From NCBI RefSeq assembly GCF_001541345.2, contig NZ_LMVL02000001.1:372001-436000 (forward strand): a stretch of 64,000 nt of DNA, given 5' to 3'. The position numbers and the translations under genes are program-made. Of this stretch, positions 7,951 through 20,579 are shown in pieces (within the stretch, counting starts at the first letter, position 1; each line of letters opens with the position of its first letter). The DNA comes from Gillisella vitis (GTDB taxonomy: Bacteria > Pseudomonadota > Alphaproteobacteria > Rhizobiales > Rhizobiaceae). Under the pieces are notes generated by a model, which was given only the letters and a program-made list of their open reading frames with translations, ran no database searches and had not been told where the DNA came from.

Positions 7951-9573
7951 CAGAATTGCCGAGCGAAGCTCGGCGGGGCGAACCGGCTTTGAGAGGATCG
8001 GTATATCACTGTCGGCGATATCTTCGATTACCCTCGACGGAGCATGTCCCGTCATCACCACGGCCGGAACCTTCCAACCGGCAAGCTGGCGAACCTTGGC
8101 GATACATTCCGTGCCTGTCATGCGGCCGCCGAGGTCAAAATCCGTTATCAGTAGATCGCAATGGTGCAGCACGGAGGGTATCGCTGTTTCTGCCTGCACA
8201 GTGCAACCCCATTTGCGCAGCAGGCTGGCTGTGGCGAGCAGAACGGCCTCATCGTCTTCAACCAGCAGCACGCGCAGGCCATGAGCCAGATTGGTCGCGG
8301 ATGGCGCTATTTGCTCCGCGCTCAAAACTTTCATGGGGACGGCAATCTTCAATCCCGACACGGAGATCGTCGTTCCTGCTCCGACGACTGACCGCAATGA
8401 GACCTTCAATCCCATGAGGGTGCCGAGGCGCTTGACGATTGCCAATCCCAGGCCAACCCCGTCGACATCCTTGTCGCCCCGCTCACGGACCTGATAAAAC
8501 TCCTCGAATATGCGAAGGTGATGCTCTGGTGCAATGCCGGGGCCCTGGTCATAGACCTGAATGGTCAGGCTGCCACCCCTGCGGCGGCAGCCGATCAGGA
8601 TTTTACGGCCCCCTGCATATTTAATCGCATTGCTCAGGATATTTTGCAGAATTGTATTCAGCAAAGACCGATCAACCGCAACAAAATGCGTGCAATTGAC
8701 AAGCCGTAACTGTGATCCGGCTTTTTGCGCGGCTTCCATATTCTGATCGACAACCTCGTTGAGGATATCGGCAATCGCTACCGTTTCCATCTGCGGGATC
8801 AGTTTGCCGCTGTCCAGGGTGGAAATATCGAGCAAGGATTTGAAGAGCCGTGACACGCTTTGCAGTGATCGATCGATATTGTCGACCATTGCCAGTTCGT
8901 CCGGTTTCAGCCCCGCGTCGCGCAAGCAAGCCGTAAACAGGCTGATGGCGTGGATAGGCTGGCGAAGGTCATGGCTCGCATGGGCAAGGAACCGCGATTT
9001 CGACAGGTTAGCTTCCTGCTCGGCGGCATAGGCACTTTGCAGCCGAAGCAAGAATGCCAGCGTGTAGGATGGGGCCAGAATTGCCATCATTATGAATGTC
9101 AGCACGACATAAGGGTTCTGCTGCCAATAGACATTGAAATAGGTGGCGATTGCGAAAGAACTCAACGCCAATGCTGTCGCTGGGAGCAAATGCTTTGGGC
9201 CGAAACGTAAGCCGCTGACAACCGTGTGCCAGACGACCAGCGCTGCAATCGGGAAAAGTGGCGCTCCGCCGACAGACATTGCAAATGTCGTGAACGCATA
9301 GTCGAGCAGTGTCACGATGGTTCGCCGCAGCATGTCGACGCCTGGCCGCAGAACGATCCACAGGAGCAATAAGAAGGAATAGGGGATGTAGATCGAAAAC
9401 AGCCAATAAAAACTGCGCGCTTCGGGAGGCGTTGCTCCATTTGCAACCAGAGGCATGACGTAGGCAACGATGATGAAGATAACGGCAATGCGCATGATTG
9501 CTTGTGCCCGTTCGGTATCGAACGAGGCGTCGTTGCGCATGCCGAAAAGCCGAATAAAACCGTTGGATCTCAA
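7921..9573 (-). CDS. Hybrid sensor histidine kinase with C-terminal receiver
   Basis: Membrane-bound sensor of 550 residues. About six hydrophobic segments occupy roughly residues 26-175 with no large periplasmic domain, suggesting sensing within or near the membrane. After a short linker come the dimerisation/phospho-acceptor helix with the H-box ASHDLRQPIHA (about 200), the ATPase domain with N-box NILSNAIKYA and glycine motifs DQGPGI and GVGLGLAI, and a receiver domain (about 425-545) with the acidic EDDE motif and aspartate in LLITDFDLGG. The HDLRQP form is typical of the BaeS/ErcS-like hybrid kinases that pair with LuxR-type regulators. The start given is TTG at 9573; an ATG at 9540 (MRNDASF) is a good alternative. 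It overlaps the 3' end of the convergent regulator gene by 30 bp. Confidence 0.9.
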   Translation of the reverse strand: MRSNGFIRLFGMRNDASFDTERAQAIMRIAVIFIIVAYVMPLVANGATPPEARSFYWLFSIYIPYSFLLLLWIVLRPGVDMLRRTIVTLLDYAFTTFAMSVGGAPLFPIAALVVWHTVVSGLRFGPKHLLPATALALSSFAIATYFNVYWQQNPYVVLTFIMMAILAPSYTLAFLLRLQSAYAAEQEANLSKSRFLAHASHDLRQPIHAISLFTACLRDAGLKPDELAMVDNIDRSLQSVSRLFKSLLDISTLDSGKLIPQMETVAIADILNEVVDQNMEAAQKAGSQLRLVNCTHFVAVDRSLLNTILQNILSNAIKYAGGRKILIGCRRRGGSLTIQVYDQGPGIAPEHHLRIFEEFYQVRERGDKDVDGVGLGLAIVKRLGTLMGLKVSLRSVVGAGTTISVSGLKIAVPMKVLSAEQIAPSATNLAHGLRVLLVEDDEAVLLATASLLRKWGCTVQAETAIPSVLHHCDLLITDFDLGGRMTGTECIAKVRQLAGWKVPAVVMTGHAPSRVIEDIADSDIPILSKPVRPAELRSAILLPGIGAPLR

Positions 9574-10015
9574 ATCATTTTTCCGTTCGATTGACTCTAA
9601 AATATCCGCTTTGGTGGCATCCCTTGCCCAATAGACATCCCTTTAAGCGATGAATGGCGCAATCCGTCGCAGCACTGTCCAGAAATTCTGAGCGTGCTTA
9701 GTCCAAGGCGGTGTTGTTTCCTTGACGCCGCGGTTCCTGTTTAACCCTTTGTGCAATCAGGATTCAATGGGGGCGTAGTGCACCGTGTTATTGTGCCGGA
9801 GGACTATAGCTTATCGGGGAGGGTGCGCATGGTTTGCCCAGGGCGTCTTCGGCAGCGAACGGTGCGCTTGGCTTTGAATGTGGCGCGGGTATGCAAAGGG
9901 GAGGGATGCGCTAAGGCACTGCATTTCGCCAATGTGGTATTGCCGCGAGGTCCGGCAGGGGGTGCCAGAAATCTGACGGGACGCGGCATACGCCGCGTCC
10001 CGTTCAATGTTATCG
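9574..10015. other. Intergenic region between hybrid kinase and katG
   Basis: The 442 bases hold the kinase promoter side and the katG 3' side. Near the katG end lies a strong hairpin (9976-10003, listed separately). An open frame on the plus strand (from 9751) has no recognisable product and runs into katG antisense, so it was not called. Nothing else recognised. Confidence 0.5.
9976..10003 (-). terminator. Hairpin terminator of katG
   Basis: A perfect 12-bp stem with arm ACGGGACGCGGC (9976-9987) and a 4-base loop begins 13 bases past the katG stop. The following bases on the minus strand are only weakly T-rich (CAGATTTC), so termination may be partial or factor-assisted. Confidence 0.65.
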
Positions 10016-12690
<2,675 letters not shown>

Positions 12691-12885
12691 ATGATAAAAA
12701 TGCTGTCACTCCCCGCAATTCTCGGTATCTCACTCGGCGCTGCCGGCTTTGCAGCTTTCAGCCGAAAGAACAAACCGTGGAGCGCTCTTAAACGGATCGG
12801 CTATTTTATTGTGGTGTCGATCGGAATTTTGCTGGTCATGCTGGCTTTGAATTTTGGACTCTACTACTCCAATCGCGTTTCCTGA
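12691..12885 (+). CDS. Small membrane protein, 64 residues, unknown function
   Basis: Short hydrophobic protein with two predicted membrane segments (about residues 5-22 and 36-58) joined by a basic loop (FSRKNKPWSALKR). A purine-rich GAAGAAAG precedes the ATG at 12691; a second in-frame ATG at 12700 is nearly as well placed. Family not recognised. It sits alone between katG (divergent) and a two-component system (convergent). Confidence 0.5.
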   Translation: MIKMLSLPAILGISLGAAGFAAFSRKNKPWSALKRIGYFIVVSIGILLVMLALNFGLYYSNRVS

Positions 12886-13123
12886 TCCGGCAAGGCGCTG
12901 GTAATGCCGCTTTAATGATGCAGTAGAGTCTGTCTGGTTCAGCATGAACCTGACAGGCGTAAGACGCCGTCACACAAGCGGCGCCTTGTGTTGTGAGATT
13001 ATAGCCGATGCGCTATGGCTCTATCATCCACTTGGATCATCGGAAAAATTAATGAGAAGCCAGCGACCTGGCTAGCGTCAAGCTTCACAGAATACTCGCT
13101 GGGTCGCATAACCCAGTCTTGCC

Positions 13124-14452
13124 TCAAGGCACTGAGCCAGGACAGGGTATGTCGATCCGTACAATAAGGCCCGTCGGGTGATTGGACAGCAGGGTAATTT
13201 TGCTTTGATGGGCATGTGCTATATCTGCGACAATCGACAGGCCGAGGCCAAAACCGGCGCGTTTGCTGCGGGAAGCATCTCCTTTGAAAAACGGTTCGAA
13301 AACCTTTTCTCTGAGATCTTTAGGAATGCCTGGTCCGTCATCGATCACCAAGATCGAAAAAACCGTGCCACTGACCTGGAGTTTAACGAGGACGGTCTTA
13401 CCAAACTTGGTTGCGTTGTCGCAAAGGTTGGTGACTGCCCGCATGATTGAGAGCGGTCTGCAGTTGGCGATCAGCTTGTTTGGCCCTTGATATTCGACAT
13501 CGAAGCCGATGTCTGAAAAGTCACTGCAAACGGTTTGCAGGATGCTCACAACATCAACACGTTCAATGCCTTCGGTTGCAAAATCGTCACGGAGATAGTT
13601 CAGGCTCTCGGTCAGAAGATCATCGATATGATCGATATCCGCCAGCAGGGCTTCCCGCAAGGCACCGGCCTCCATGCGTTCGGAGCGCAATCTGAGCCGC
13701 GTCAAGGGAGTACGAACATCATGGCTAATCCCCCGCAGCATTCGGGTCCGGCCATCCACCATGATGCGAATACGGTTTCGCATACCGTTCAGGGCACGGG
13801 CCAGCGACAGGATCTCGACCGTGCCGCGTTCCTCGAAGATCTGGGAGCTATTGTTGATATCTGACTTTATCGCCGCCTCGGATATTCTCTTGATCGGTTC
13901 GGTCACCGCCCTGATCGCAAAGGCAAAGAAAAATGCGATCAAGACGACCACGGCGATAAAGTAGTATGTCGTTTGGCTGAGAAATGAAGTCGTCAGAATC
14001 GTATCGGGAAGGCCGAAAAAGACAAGCATTGTTCGGTCATCCACTTTCTCGGCAAACACACGACGCCCGTCCAGAAAGGCGCGCCAGCCGCCAAGGGGCG
14101 GCTCTCCGTCGGGTGGAAACAGAAAATCGACGAATGTTTCGGCAAAGCCCTGGAACTCCGGAGAGGTCTTGAATTTGTCTGCCAGCGATATCGGTTGAAG
14201 CGAGACCTCCAAGCCGGCGCGTTGCGCGTTGGTTAGAATGGAGGTGCGTTCGTCAGGAGAGGCCTGCGCTAAAAGAAGAGCAAGGGTTCTGACCTGTGTG
14301 GCGGTGCTTTCCAGATTGGGAATGGCGTAATCATTTTTCGCAACATTTTCCAATGTCCTGCCTGTTGCGATGACGGTGACCAATGCCAGGAGAATAATGA
14401 CGGTGATTTGGCCGCGAAGAGTTCTTGGTAATACGCGGAAATTCCTAGACAT
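13124..14452 (-). CDS. Sensor histidine kinase (EnvZ-like)
   Basis: Inner-membrane sensor of 442 residues with the classic layout: a membrane segment near residues 12-32, a periplasmic sensing domain, a second segment around 160-180 (YYFIAVVVLIAFFFAF), a HAMP linker, the H-box RGISHDVRTPLTRL, the N-box NLCDNATKFG, and ATP-lid motifs DDGPGIP and GFGLGLSI. The ATG at 14452 was chosen because AAGAGG precedes it and it overlaps the regulator's 3' end by only 8 bp. In-frame starts at 14467 and 14488 would lengthen the overlap. It forms an operon with the OmpR-type regulator upstream and is divergent from an RND efflux operon, its likely target. Confidence 0.92.
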   Translation of the reverse strand: MSRNFRVLPRTLRGQITVIILLALVTVIATGRTLENVAKNDYAIPNLESTATQVRTLALLLAQASPDERTSILTNAQRAGLEVSLQPISLADKFKTSPEFQGFAETFVDFLFPPDGEPPLGGWRAFLDGRRVFAEKVDDRTMLVFFGLPDTILTTSFLSQTTYYFIAVVVLIAFFFAFAIRAVTEPIKRISEAAIKSDINNSSQIFEERGTVEILSLARALNGMRNRIRIMVDGRTRMLRGISHDVRTPLTRLRLRSERMEAGALREALLADIDHIDDLLTESLNYLRDDFATEGIERVDVVSILQTVCSDFSDIGFDVEYQGPNKLIANCRPLSIMRAVTNLCDNATKFGKTVLVKLQVSGTVFSILVIDDGPGIPKDLREKVFEPFFKGDASRSKRAGFGLGLSIVADIAHAHQSKITLLSNHPTGLIVRIDIPCPGSVP

Positions 14453-15170
14453 GAACCTCTTCCACATTGGCCGTAAAGATATAGCCACCCAAGCGCACTG
14501 TTTTCAAAAGCGTCGGATCCCGCGGATCCTTTTCGATTTTCTGTCGCAAGCGGCTGATGTGGACATCAATGCTACGTTCAATCGGGCCGGCCAAGCCCGC
14601 ATGGGTCGCGCTCAATAACTGCTCCCGGGTCAGCACTCGTCCGGGATTTTGGCAAAAGGCCAGCAGCAGATCGAATTCGTGGGTCGTCATCGCAACGCGC
14701 GCATGGCTTGGATCGTGAAGCTGCCGCCGAGCAGGATCGACCTGCCATCCATCGAAGCGAAAAAAGCTTTTCCGTAAACTGTCTGGCCGCTGGGAGGTCA
14801 CTCTGGAGCGCCTGAGAAGACCTTTGATCCGTGCCGTCAACTCCCGGAGAACGAAAGGCTTTGTGACATAGTCGTCAGCGCCGATTTCCAGACCGACGAC
14901 ACGGTCGATATCGCTGCTCACCGAGGTCAACATCAGGATGGGAATATCGCCGCTGCCTCGAAGCCGGCGGCAGATGCTAAACCCGTCTTCTCCAGGCAGC
15001 ATAACATCGAGGACGATGAGATCGAAGTCCAGTGCGCGCATCTTGGCGTCCATGGCGGCGCTATCAGCTGCGACATCGACAAGCATTCCTTGCTCGTTGA
15101 GGCTATCGCGGACCATGTCAGCGATCTGCTCGTCATCTTCTACAATCAGGATCTTTGGCGCATCTGACAT
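14445..15170 (-). CDS. OmpR-family response regulator
   Basis: Two-component regulator of 241 residues. The receiver shows the acidic pair D12-D13 with E11, phospho-acceptor D55 in LIVLDVMLPGEDG, and the lysine of DDYVTKPF. The C-terminal winged helix (about 135-235) carries the typical MTTHEFDLLLAF and the recognition helix around RSIDVHISRLRQKIE. Translation of the kinase gene follows with an 8-bp overlap. The 242-base divergent region towards the RND operon contains two TTAACA repeats ten bases apart (15301-15316), the kind of direct repeat such dimers bind, suggesting local control of the efflux genes. Confidence 0.94.
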   Translation of the reverse strand: MSDAPKILIVEDDEQIADMVRDSLNEQGMLVDVAADSAAMDAKMRALDFDLIVLDVMLPGEDGFSICRRLRGSGDIPILMLTSVSSDIDRVVGLEIGADDYVTKPFVLRELTARIKGLLRRSRVTSQRPDSLRKSFFRFDGWQVDPARRQLHDPSHARVAMTTHEFDLLLAFCQNPGRVLTREQLLSATHAGLAGPIERSIDVHISRLRQKIEKDPRDPTLLKTVRLGGYIFTANVEEVHV

Positions 15171-15300
15171 CGCTTATCCATTGTCGCTTGTAAAAAGGGT
15201 CGCTTCCCCTTCAAGGCATTCTCTTACCATAATCATTTCCGGCTTCGGACGTCTTATATATTAAGATTTGTTGGGCTCGACCGGACCTGACGGCAGACCT

Positions 15301-15316
15301 TTAACAAAACTTAACA
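15301..15316 (+). promoter_or_regulatory. Direct repeat, candidate OmpR-type operator
   Basis: TTAACA occurs at 15301-15306 and again at 15311-15316, a ten-base period (one helical turn). This fits a head-to-tail response-regulator dimer. It lies about 100 bases before the efflux operon start and 130 bases before the divergent regulator start, so it could serve both. Confidence 0.45.
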
Positions 15317-15412
15317 GAATGAAACACCCAACCGATCATCCATGTGGGAGAGAACGGCAGTCAATCTGCTGCCTCTTTTACCGGAGGCACGCCAGCAAAC
15401 ACTGGAGTGCTT

Positions 15413-16489
15413 ATGCTGAGACGAATGATCCTATGTACCACAGGCGTTCTTGCCGTGTTTCTAACCGCATGTTCGGATGAAGCCAGCACGCCAAAGACAC
15501 CTCGCGCCATTAAAGGGGTCACAGTCAAATCGGAGCTTATCGGGGAAGTCTTTCGCCAGACCGGTGAGATCCGTCCACGTTATGAAACGCCGATGAGCTT
15601 CAGGATCGATGGACTGGTGGCTTTTCGCGTCGAGACGGGATCATCCGTCAAAAAAGACGATGTGCTTGCAACGGTAGAAAAGACACCGGCCTTGATCAAT
15701 GTGGCGTCGGCATCCGCGCAAGTCGATGAGGCAAAATCGGATTTGGCGCTGGCGGATGTTAACGCGGCCCGCAACTGGAACCTCATCGCCAAGAATGCGG
15801 TGTCGCGCGCCCAGGTCCAGCAGAGCGATGCGAATCTGCAAGCGGCGAAGTCAAAGCTTGAAGTCGCCAATGCGACTTTGGCGAGCGCGCAACAGAACCT
15901 CTCCTATACGGATCTGAAAGCAGGACGAGACGGGGTCGTTTCAGGCGTCTCCATCAATGTGGGTCAGGTCGTGACCACGGGTCAGACAGTCCTGACGCTC
16001 AGCTCCGATACCGAACTTGATGCGGTTTTCGATGTACCGGAACAGATGTTAACCCAGAATCTTGGCGATAGCGAGGTTGAGGTCAGTCTGATGTCCAATC
16101 CGAACCTTGTCGCCAAGGGCAAGGTTCGCGAGGTCACGCCTTCCGCCGATACGGCAACGCGGACCTACCGTGTCAAGGTCACTTTGAATGACACGTTGGA
16201 CGGAGCGCCGTTGGGCGCTGTGGTCACGGGCAAGGTAACCCTTTCGCCAAAGCGTGTCTTCAAGGTTCCCGCGTCGGCATTGACCAGCCAGGGGCAGAAC
16301 CAGGCCGTTTTCGTCTACCTGCCGACATCCAAAATGCTTCAGCTTCGCCCGGTTACGATCGAAAGGTACGGCGAAAACGACATGCTCATCTCCGAAGGCC
16401 TGGCCGATGGCGAGATCGTCGCAATCGCTGGCGTCAGCAAGTTGCGCGATGGCGAGGGTGTCACACTTGAGAAAGGGGCGCAATCGTGA
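15413..16489 (+). CDS. RND efflux periplasmic adaptor lipoprotein (MFP)
   Basis: Membrane-fusion subunit linking the inner-membrane RND pump to an outer-membrane channel. From the ATG at 15413, preceded by GGAG at five bases, the protein has 358 residues and a clean lipoprotein signal peptide ending in LTAC (cysteine 20). Then come a lipoyl/barrel-sandwich half (FRIDGLVAFRVETGSSVKKDD), an alpha-helical hairpin of alanine-rich coiled coil (about 85-145), the second half-motif (LKAGRDGVVSGVSINVGQVV), and beta-barrel and membrane-proximal domains. An upstream in-frame start (15344) would bury the signal peptide and is unlikely. GTGA overlap with the pump gene indicates coupling. Confidence 0.94.
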   Translation: MLRRMILCTTGVLAVFLTACSDEASTPKTPRAIKGVTVKSELIGEVFRQTGEIRPRYETPMSFRIDGLVAFRVETGSSVKKDDVLATVEKTPALINVASASAQVDEAKSDLALADVNAARNWNLIAKNAVSRAQVQQSDANLQAAKSKLEVANATLASAQQNLSYTDLKAGRDGVVSGVSINVGQVVTTGQTVLTLSSDTELDAVFDVPEQMLTQNLGDSEVEVSLMSNPNLVAKGKVREVTPSADTATRTYRVKVTLNDTLDGAPLGAVVTGKVTLSPKRVFKVPASALTSQGQNQAVFVYLPTSKMLQLRPVTIERYGENDMLISEGLADGEIVAIAGVSKLRDGEGVTLEKGAQS

Positions 16490-19400
16490 GCGAACAATCA
16501 TCCCAGCCGCGTTTCCGGTTCAATTTGTCGAAATGGGCGCTCGACCATCAATCGCTTGTCATCTTCCTGATGATTGCCGCAGTCATCAGTGGCATCCTCA
16601 GCTATCAAAAGCTCTCGCGCAACGAAGATCCGCCTTTCACCATCAAGACGATGGTTGTCGGCGCCCGCTGGCCAGGTGCCAGTGCTGCCGACACCGTCAA
16701 TTTGCTGACCGACAAGCTTGAAAAGAAGCTCTCTGAGACGCCACATCTCGATTATACGCAAAGCTACACGAGGCCCGGCCAGTCGGTCATCATGGTCAAC
16801 CTGCGTGACGACACCCCGCCCAGCGAGGTTGAGGGCATCTGGTACACGGTTCGCAAGAAAATGGCGGACATTTCCTCGACACTACCAGAGGGGGTCGAAG
16901 GCCCGGCCTTCGATGACGAGTTCGGCGATGCCTATGGAAGCATCTATGCTTTCCGTGCAGAGGGTTTCAGCCAACGTGAACTGCGCGACCGCGTGGAGGC
17001 AATCCGGGGTGAAATTCTCTCCCTGCCAGATATCGGCAAGGTCAACATTCTCGGCGCCCAGGACGAGCAGATCGTCATCGAATTCTCGCAGAGCAAGCTG
17101 GCCAGCCTCGGTATCGATCCGTCTGCCGCAATCGAAGCCATCAGAGCCCAGAATTCCGTCAATCCGATTGGAACCGTCCAGACCAGTGAAGAAAAGATTT
17201 CGGTTCGTGTCACTGGCGCCTTTGCCTCCGAAGACAGCCTGAAAGATATCACCTTAAAGCTTGGCAGCCGATATTTCCGGCTCGACTCCATTGCCACGAT
17301 CTCCCGGACAATCGTTGATCCACCTGCCGCCTCAGTGCGTGTCAATGGAAAGGAGGTCATTGCTCTGGCCGTTTCAATGGCAAAGGATGGAAATCTCCTC
17401 ACCTTCGGCACGGCACTGAAAGATCGCATGCATGCGCTTGCCGCCAAGCTCCCTTACGGGATCGAGATGATCCAGGTCGCGGATCAATCGACGGTCGTGA
17501 AAGATGCCGTCAACGGCTTCATGAAAGTTCTGATAGAGGCGATCATCATTGTGCTGGCCGTTTCCTTTCTATCCTTGGGGGTGCGGGCCGGGTTGGTTAT
17601 CACCGCGTCCATCCCTCTCGTTCTTGCCTTGACGTTCCTGGGTATGGAGCTGACTGGGGTCGGGCTTCAGCGAATTTCGCTCGGCGCCTTGATCATTGCA
17701 TTGGGTCTGCTGGTGGATGATGCGATGATCACTGTCGAAAGCATGGTCTCCTGCCTTGAAAAGGGCAAGTCGCGTCTGGTTGCGGCAACCCATGCCTATG
17801 AGACCACTGCATTTCCGATGCTGACTGGCACATTGGTGATGATTGCCGGCTTCATTCCGGTGGGTTTTGCCGCCTCAAGTGCAGGTGAATACACCTTCTC
17901 TCTGTTCATGGTGATCCTGATTGCTCTGTCGTCATCCTGGATCGTTGCGGTGCTGTTTTCGCCGATCCTGGGCACCTGGATACTGCCCCGCAGCCTTGCG
18001 CATACCCATAAGAAGACGGGTATCGTCATGGCCACCTATCGCAAAATACTGGGCTGGACCCTCAAGCATCGGTGGCTGACGATCCTGCTTGCGATTGCCG
18101 CCTTTGCCCTGTCTCTTGCTGGGCTCGGGCAATTGAAGCAGCAGTTCTTTCCGGCTTCCGACAGACCGGAATTGCTGGTCAGTCTCACGCTTCCTCAAAA
18201 TGCATCGCGGGCCGCAACAGACATTCGTGCGCGCGAATTGGAAGCGATCTTGCGAACCGATCGCGACATCGATCATTTCATCACCTATGTCGGTTCAGGC
18301 TCTATTCGCTTCTATCTGCCTATGGATCTGCAACTCGATAACGACAATGTCACGGAAACAGTCGTCGTCGCCAAAAGCGTCGAAAAACGGGAGGCCGTCC
18401 GCCGCAAGATCGAGGCCGTGCTCAATGAGCGTTTTTCGGATCTTGTGACGCGCGTTTCGCCTCTTGAACTCGGTCCTCCCGTCGGGTGGCCGCTAAAGTT
18501 CCGGGTCTCGGGGCCGGATTATCAGCAGGTTCGTGCCCTGTCGACAAAAGTCGCTGCGATCATCGGTCAGAATCCAGATACCCGCGACGTCAATCTCACG
18601 GCTGGCGAACCGCAGAAAAGCGTGGCGATCAAGGTGAACCAGATCGAAGCGCGTGCCTTGGGCATGAGTTCGGAATCCATCGCCAGTGAGATCGCGGCGG
18701 TCTTCTCGGGGTCGAAAGTCACCACGGTTCGCGACAAAGACAAACTCGTTGATGTCATGGTCAAAGGGGTTGAAGCCGACCGTAATTCGGTCTCGACCAT
18801 TGGCAATCTGGAACTGCGAACTGGCGATGGAAACTATGTGCCGCTTCGGCAAGTCGCTTCAGTCGCATACGGGATGGAAGACCCGATCATCTGGCGCCAA
18901 CAAGGAAAGCCGATGATCATTGTTCAGGCTGACGTTCAAAAGAATGCCTTGGCCGCCACGGTCGCCGAGCAAGCCGATGCGCAGCTCAATGCTCTGCGTG
19001 CCGATCTCCCCATGGGTTACTCTATCATTGCAGGCGGCATTACGGAAGAATCCGAGAAAGGCAATTCGTCAATCTACGCGGTCGTTCCCGTGATGCTGTT
19101 TGCCATTGCGGTTCTGCTGATGGTTCAGCTGCAGAGCTTTTCCAGAATGGCGCTGGCTGTGTTCATGGCGCCTTTTGGTCTTATTGGCGTGGTTGCAGCC
19201 ATGTGGCCGACCGGTACACCGATGGGTTTTGTTGCGCAACTTGGTGTCATCGCCTTGTCCGGGATGATTATTCGCAATGCTGTCATCCTCATTCAGGAGA
19301 TCGATCAGAACGTCGCGCTTGGCCAATCGCCCAAAGACGCCATTACTGCCGCCTCGATTCATCGCGCCCGCCCGATCGTTCTGACCGCCTGTGCCGCAAT

Positions 19401-19590
19401 TCTCGGCATGATCCCGATTGCCGCCGAAATTTTCTGGGGGCCGATGGCTTTCGCGATCATTGGCGGGCTTGCCGTGGCAACCATGCTGACCCTGACGCTG
19501 CTGCCTTGTGCGATGTCGTTGCTGCTGAATGCCGAACAAAAGGCGCGATCGAAAGCTGACCCGAACGACAAGGCGCAGGTTCAAGCGTGA
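16486..19590 (+). CDS. RND efflux pump inner-membrane transporter
   Basis: Proton-driven exporter of 1034 residues, normal for the AcrB/HAE or NolG-like RND families. A first membrane helix (SLVIFLMIAAVISGILSY, about 23-40) is followed by the large periplasmic porter half, then a membrane block around 335-480 containing ALGLLVDDAMITVE, whose paired acidic residues in helix 4 carry protons. The second half repeats the plan with a membrane block near 860-1010. The GTG start overlaps the adaptor's TGA by four bases. No TolC-type gene is adjacent, so the outer-membrane partner must be encoded elsewhere. Substrate unknown; drugs, detergents and plant phenolics are typical. Confidence 0.95.
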   Translation: MSEQSSQPRFRFNLSKWALDHQSLVIFLMIAAVISGILSYQKLSRNEDPPFTIKTMVVGARWPGASAADTVNLLTDKLEKKLSETPHLDYTQSYTRPGQSVIMVNLRDDTPPSEVEGIWYTVRKKMADISSTLPEGVEGPAFDDEFGDAYGSIYAFRAEGFSQRELRDRVEAIRGEILSLPDIGKVNILGAQDEQIVIEFSQSKLASLGIDPSAAIEAIRAQNSVNPIGTVQTSEEKISVRVTGAFASEDSLKDITLKLGSRYFRLDSIATISRTIVDPPAASVRVNGKEVIALAVSMAKDGNLLTFGTALKDRMHALAAKLPYGIEMIQVADQSTVVKDAVNGFMKVLIEAIIIVLAVSFLSLGVRAGLVITASIPLVLALTFLGMELTGVGLQRISLGALIIALGLLVDDAMITVESMVSCLEKGKSRLVAATHAYETTAFPMLTGTLVMIAGFIPVGFAASSAGEYTFSLFMVILIALSSSWIVAVLFSPILGTWILPRSLAHTHKKTGIVMATYRKILGWTLKHRWLTILLAIAAFALSLAGLGQLKQQFFPASDRPELLVSLTLPQNASRAATDIRARELEAILRTDRDIDHFITYVGSGSIRFYLPMDLQLDNDNVTETVVVAKSVEKREAVRRKIEAVLNERFSDLVTRVSPLELGPPVGWPLKFRVSGPDYQQVRALSTKVAAIIGQNPDTRDVNLTAGEPQKSVAIKVNQIEARALGMSSESIASEIAAVFSGSKVTTVRDKDKLVDVMVKGVEADRNSVSTIGNLELRTGDGNYVPLRQVASVAYGMEDPIIWRQQGKPMIIVQADVQKNALAATVAEQADAQLNALRADLPMGYSIIAGGITEESEKGNSSIYAVVPVMLFAIAVLLMVQLQSFSRMALAVFMAPFGLIGVVAAMWPTGTPMGFVAQLGVIALSGMIIRNAVILIQEIDQNVALGQSPKDAITAASIHRARPIVLTACAAILGMIPIAAEIFWGPMAFAIIGGLAVATMLTLTLLPCAMSLLLNAEQKARSKADPNDKAQVQA

Positions 19591-20528
19591 AGACGAGCGC
19601 TCGACATCTGCCGGAACCGCAATTTCGAAAAACCATCCATTTCATGAAAGTCACGAAAATGAAGACGCATCTTGCCGATAGCAAAGCTCCCAACTCACCC
19701 TTTTGCCATGGTCATTCAGCCAAGGGGATGGTGGCAGGTCTCCTTGTTGTGCTGGCATTGGCTGGGTGTAGCTCCGTTCCGCTCACTCAGTCCGGTACGC
19801 TCTCCACCTATAAAGGCTTGGGGCCGGTTGAAGGTCGCTTCAGCAAATCGCGCAGTTTCGCGGATACCCCGGCTATCCTGGCGGCGCAAACGGTTTCCAT
19901 TTCTCCCACACGGTTGTCGCCGCTGGCCTCTTCGAGGCTGCACGACGCCGGGAATGATAGGCTGGTTTCCAACGCTCTGGATCGCGCAATGTGTATCGAT
20001 CTCAGTGATAAGTATCGGGTTGTTGGTCCTGGAGAGGCGGCGGATCTCACCGTTCACGCTGTGATAACCGACATCGTCCCGACCAGCAAAGCGGTGGCGG
20101 GCCTGTCGACCGCAGTCACATTGGGAACCTCCTTCGTTCTTCCCGTGGGTGTCCCACGCCTGCCGATCGGCCTGGGTGGCCTGGCTGTCGAGGCGGAGGC
20201 GGTTGACGCAAGAGGTGCACAACGAGCGGCTATCGTCTGGTCCCGCGGTGCAAATTCCATCACCAATACCGCGCGTGTTTCAGAAGTCGGTGACGCCTAT
20301 GGCCTCGCATCTTCCTTTGCCAGCCAGTTCTCAGAGATACTGGTAAAAGGCCGGAAATCGTCCGGTCTGGATCTTTCCCTGCCCTCTGGACAAAAATTGA
20401 AGTCGCAGCTGGGTGGAAAGCCTAAAAATACGGCGTGCGAGGCGTTTGGGCGGGCGCCGGGTCTCGGTGGTGTTCTGTCTGGTGTCGTTGGTGCTCCACC
20501 GTCCTGGACAGATCATCCAACCAGGTGA
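19587..20528 (+). CDS. DUF3313 family lipoprotein
   Basis: Predicted outer-membrane or periplasmic lipoprotein of unknown role. A hydrophobic segment ends in the lipobox LALAGC near residue 60 when counted from the GTG at 19587, which overlaps the pump stop by four bases (GTGA). In-frame ATGs at 19644 and 19659 would give a more normal signal length and may be the true start. The mature region (GPVEGRFSKSRSF ... VVGPGEAADLTVHAVITDI) fits the DUF3313 family, which often accompanies RND operons. It may assist envelope assembly of the pump, though that is inference from location. Confidence 0.75.
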   Translation: MKTSARHLPEPQFRKTIHFMKVTKMKTHLADSKAPNSPFCHGHSAKGMVAGLLVVLALAGCSSVPLTQSGTLSTYKGLGPVEGRFSKSRSFADTPAILAAQTVSISPTRLSPLASSRLHDAGNDRLVSNALDRAMCIDLSDKYRVVGPGEAADLTVHAVITDIVPTSKAVAGLSTAVTLGTSFVLPVGVPRLPIGLGGLAVEAEAVDARGAQRAAIVWSRGANSITNTARVSEVGDAYGLASSFASQFSEILVKGRKSSGLDLSLPSGQKLKSQLGGKPKNTACEAFGRAPGLGGVLSGVVGAPPSWTDHPTR

Positions 20529-20579
20529 TGTCGGCTTTTGGTTGAGTGAGACAGACGGGCGTCATTGTCGATTGTTTCG

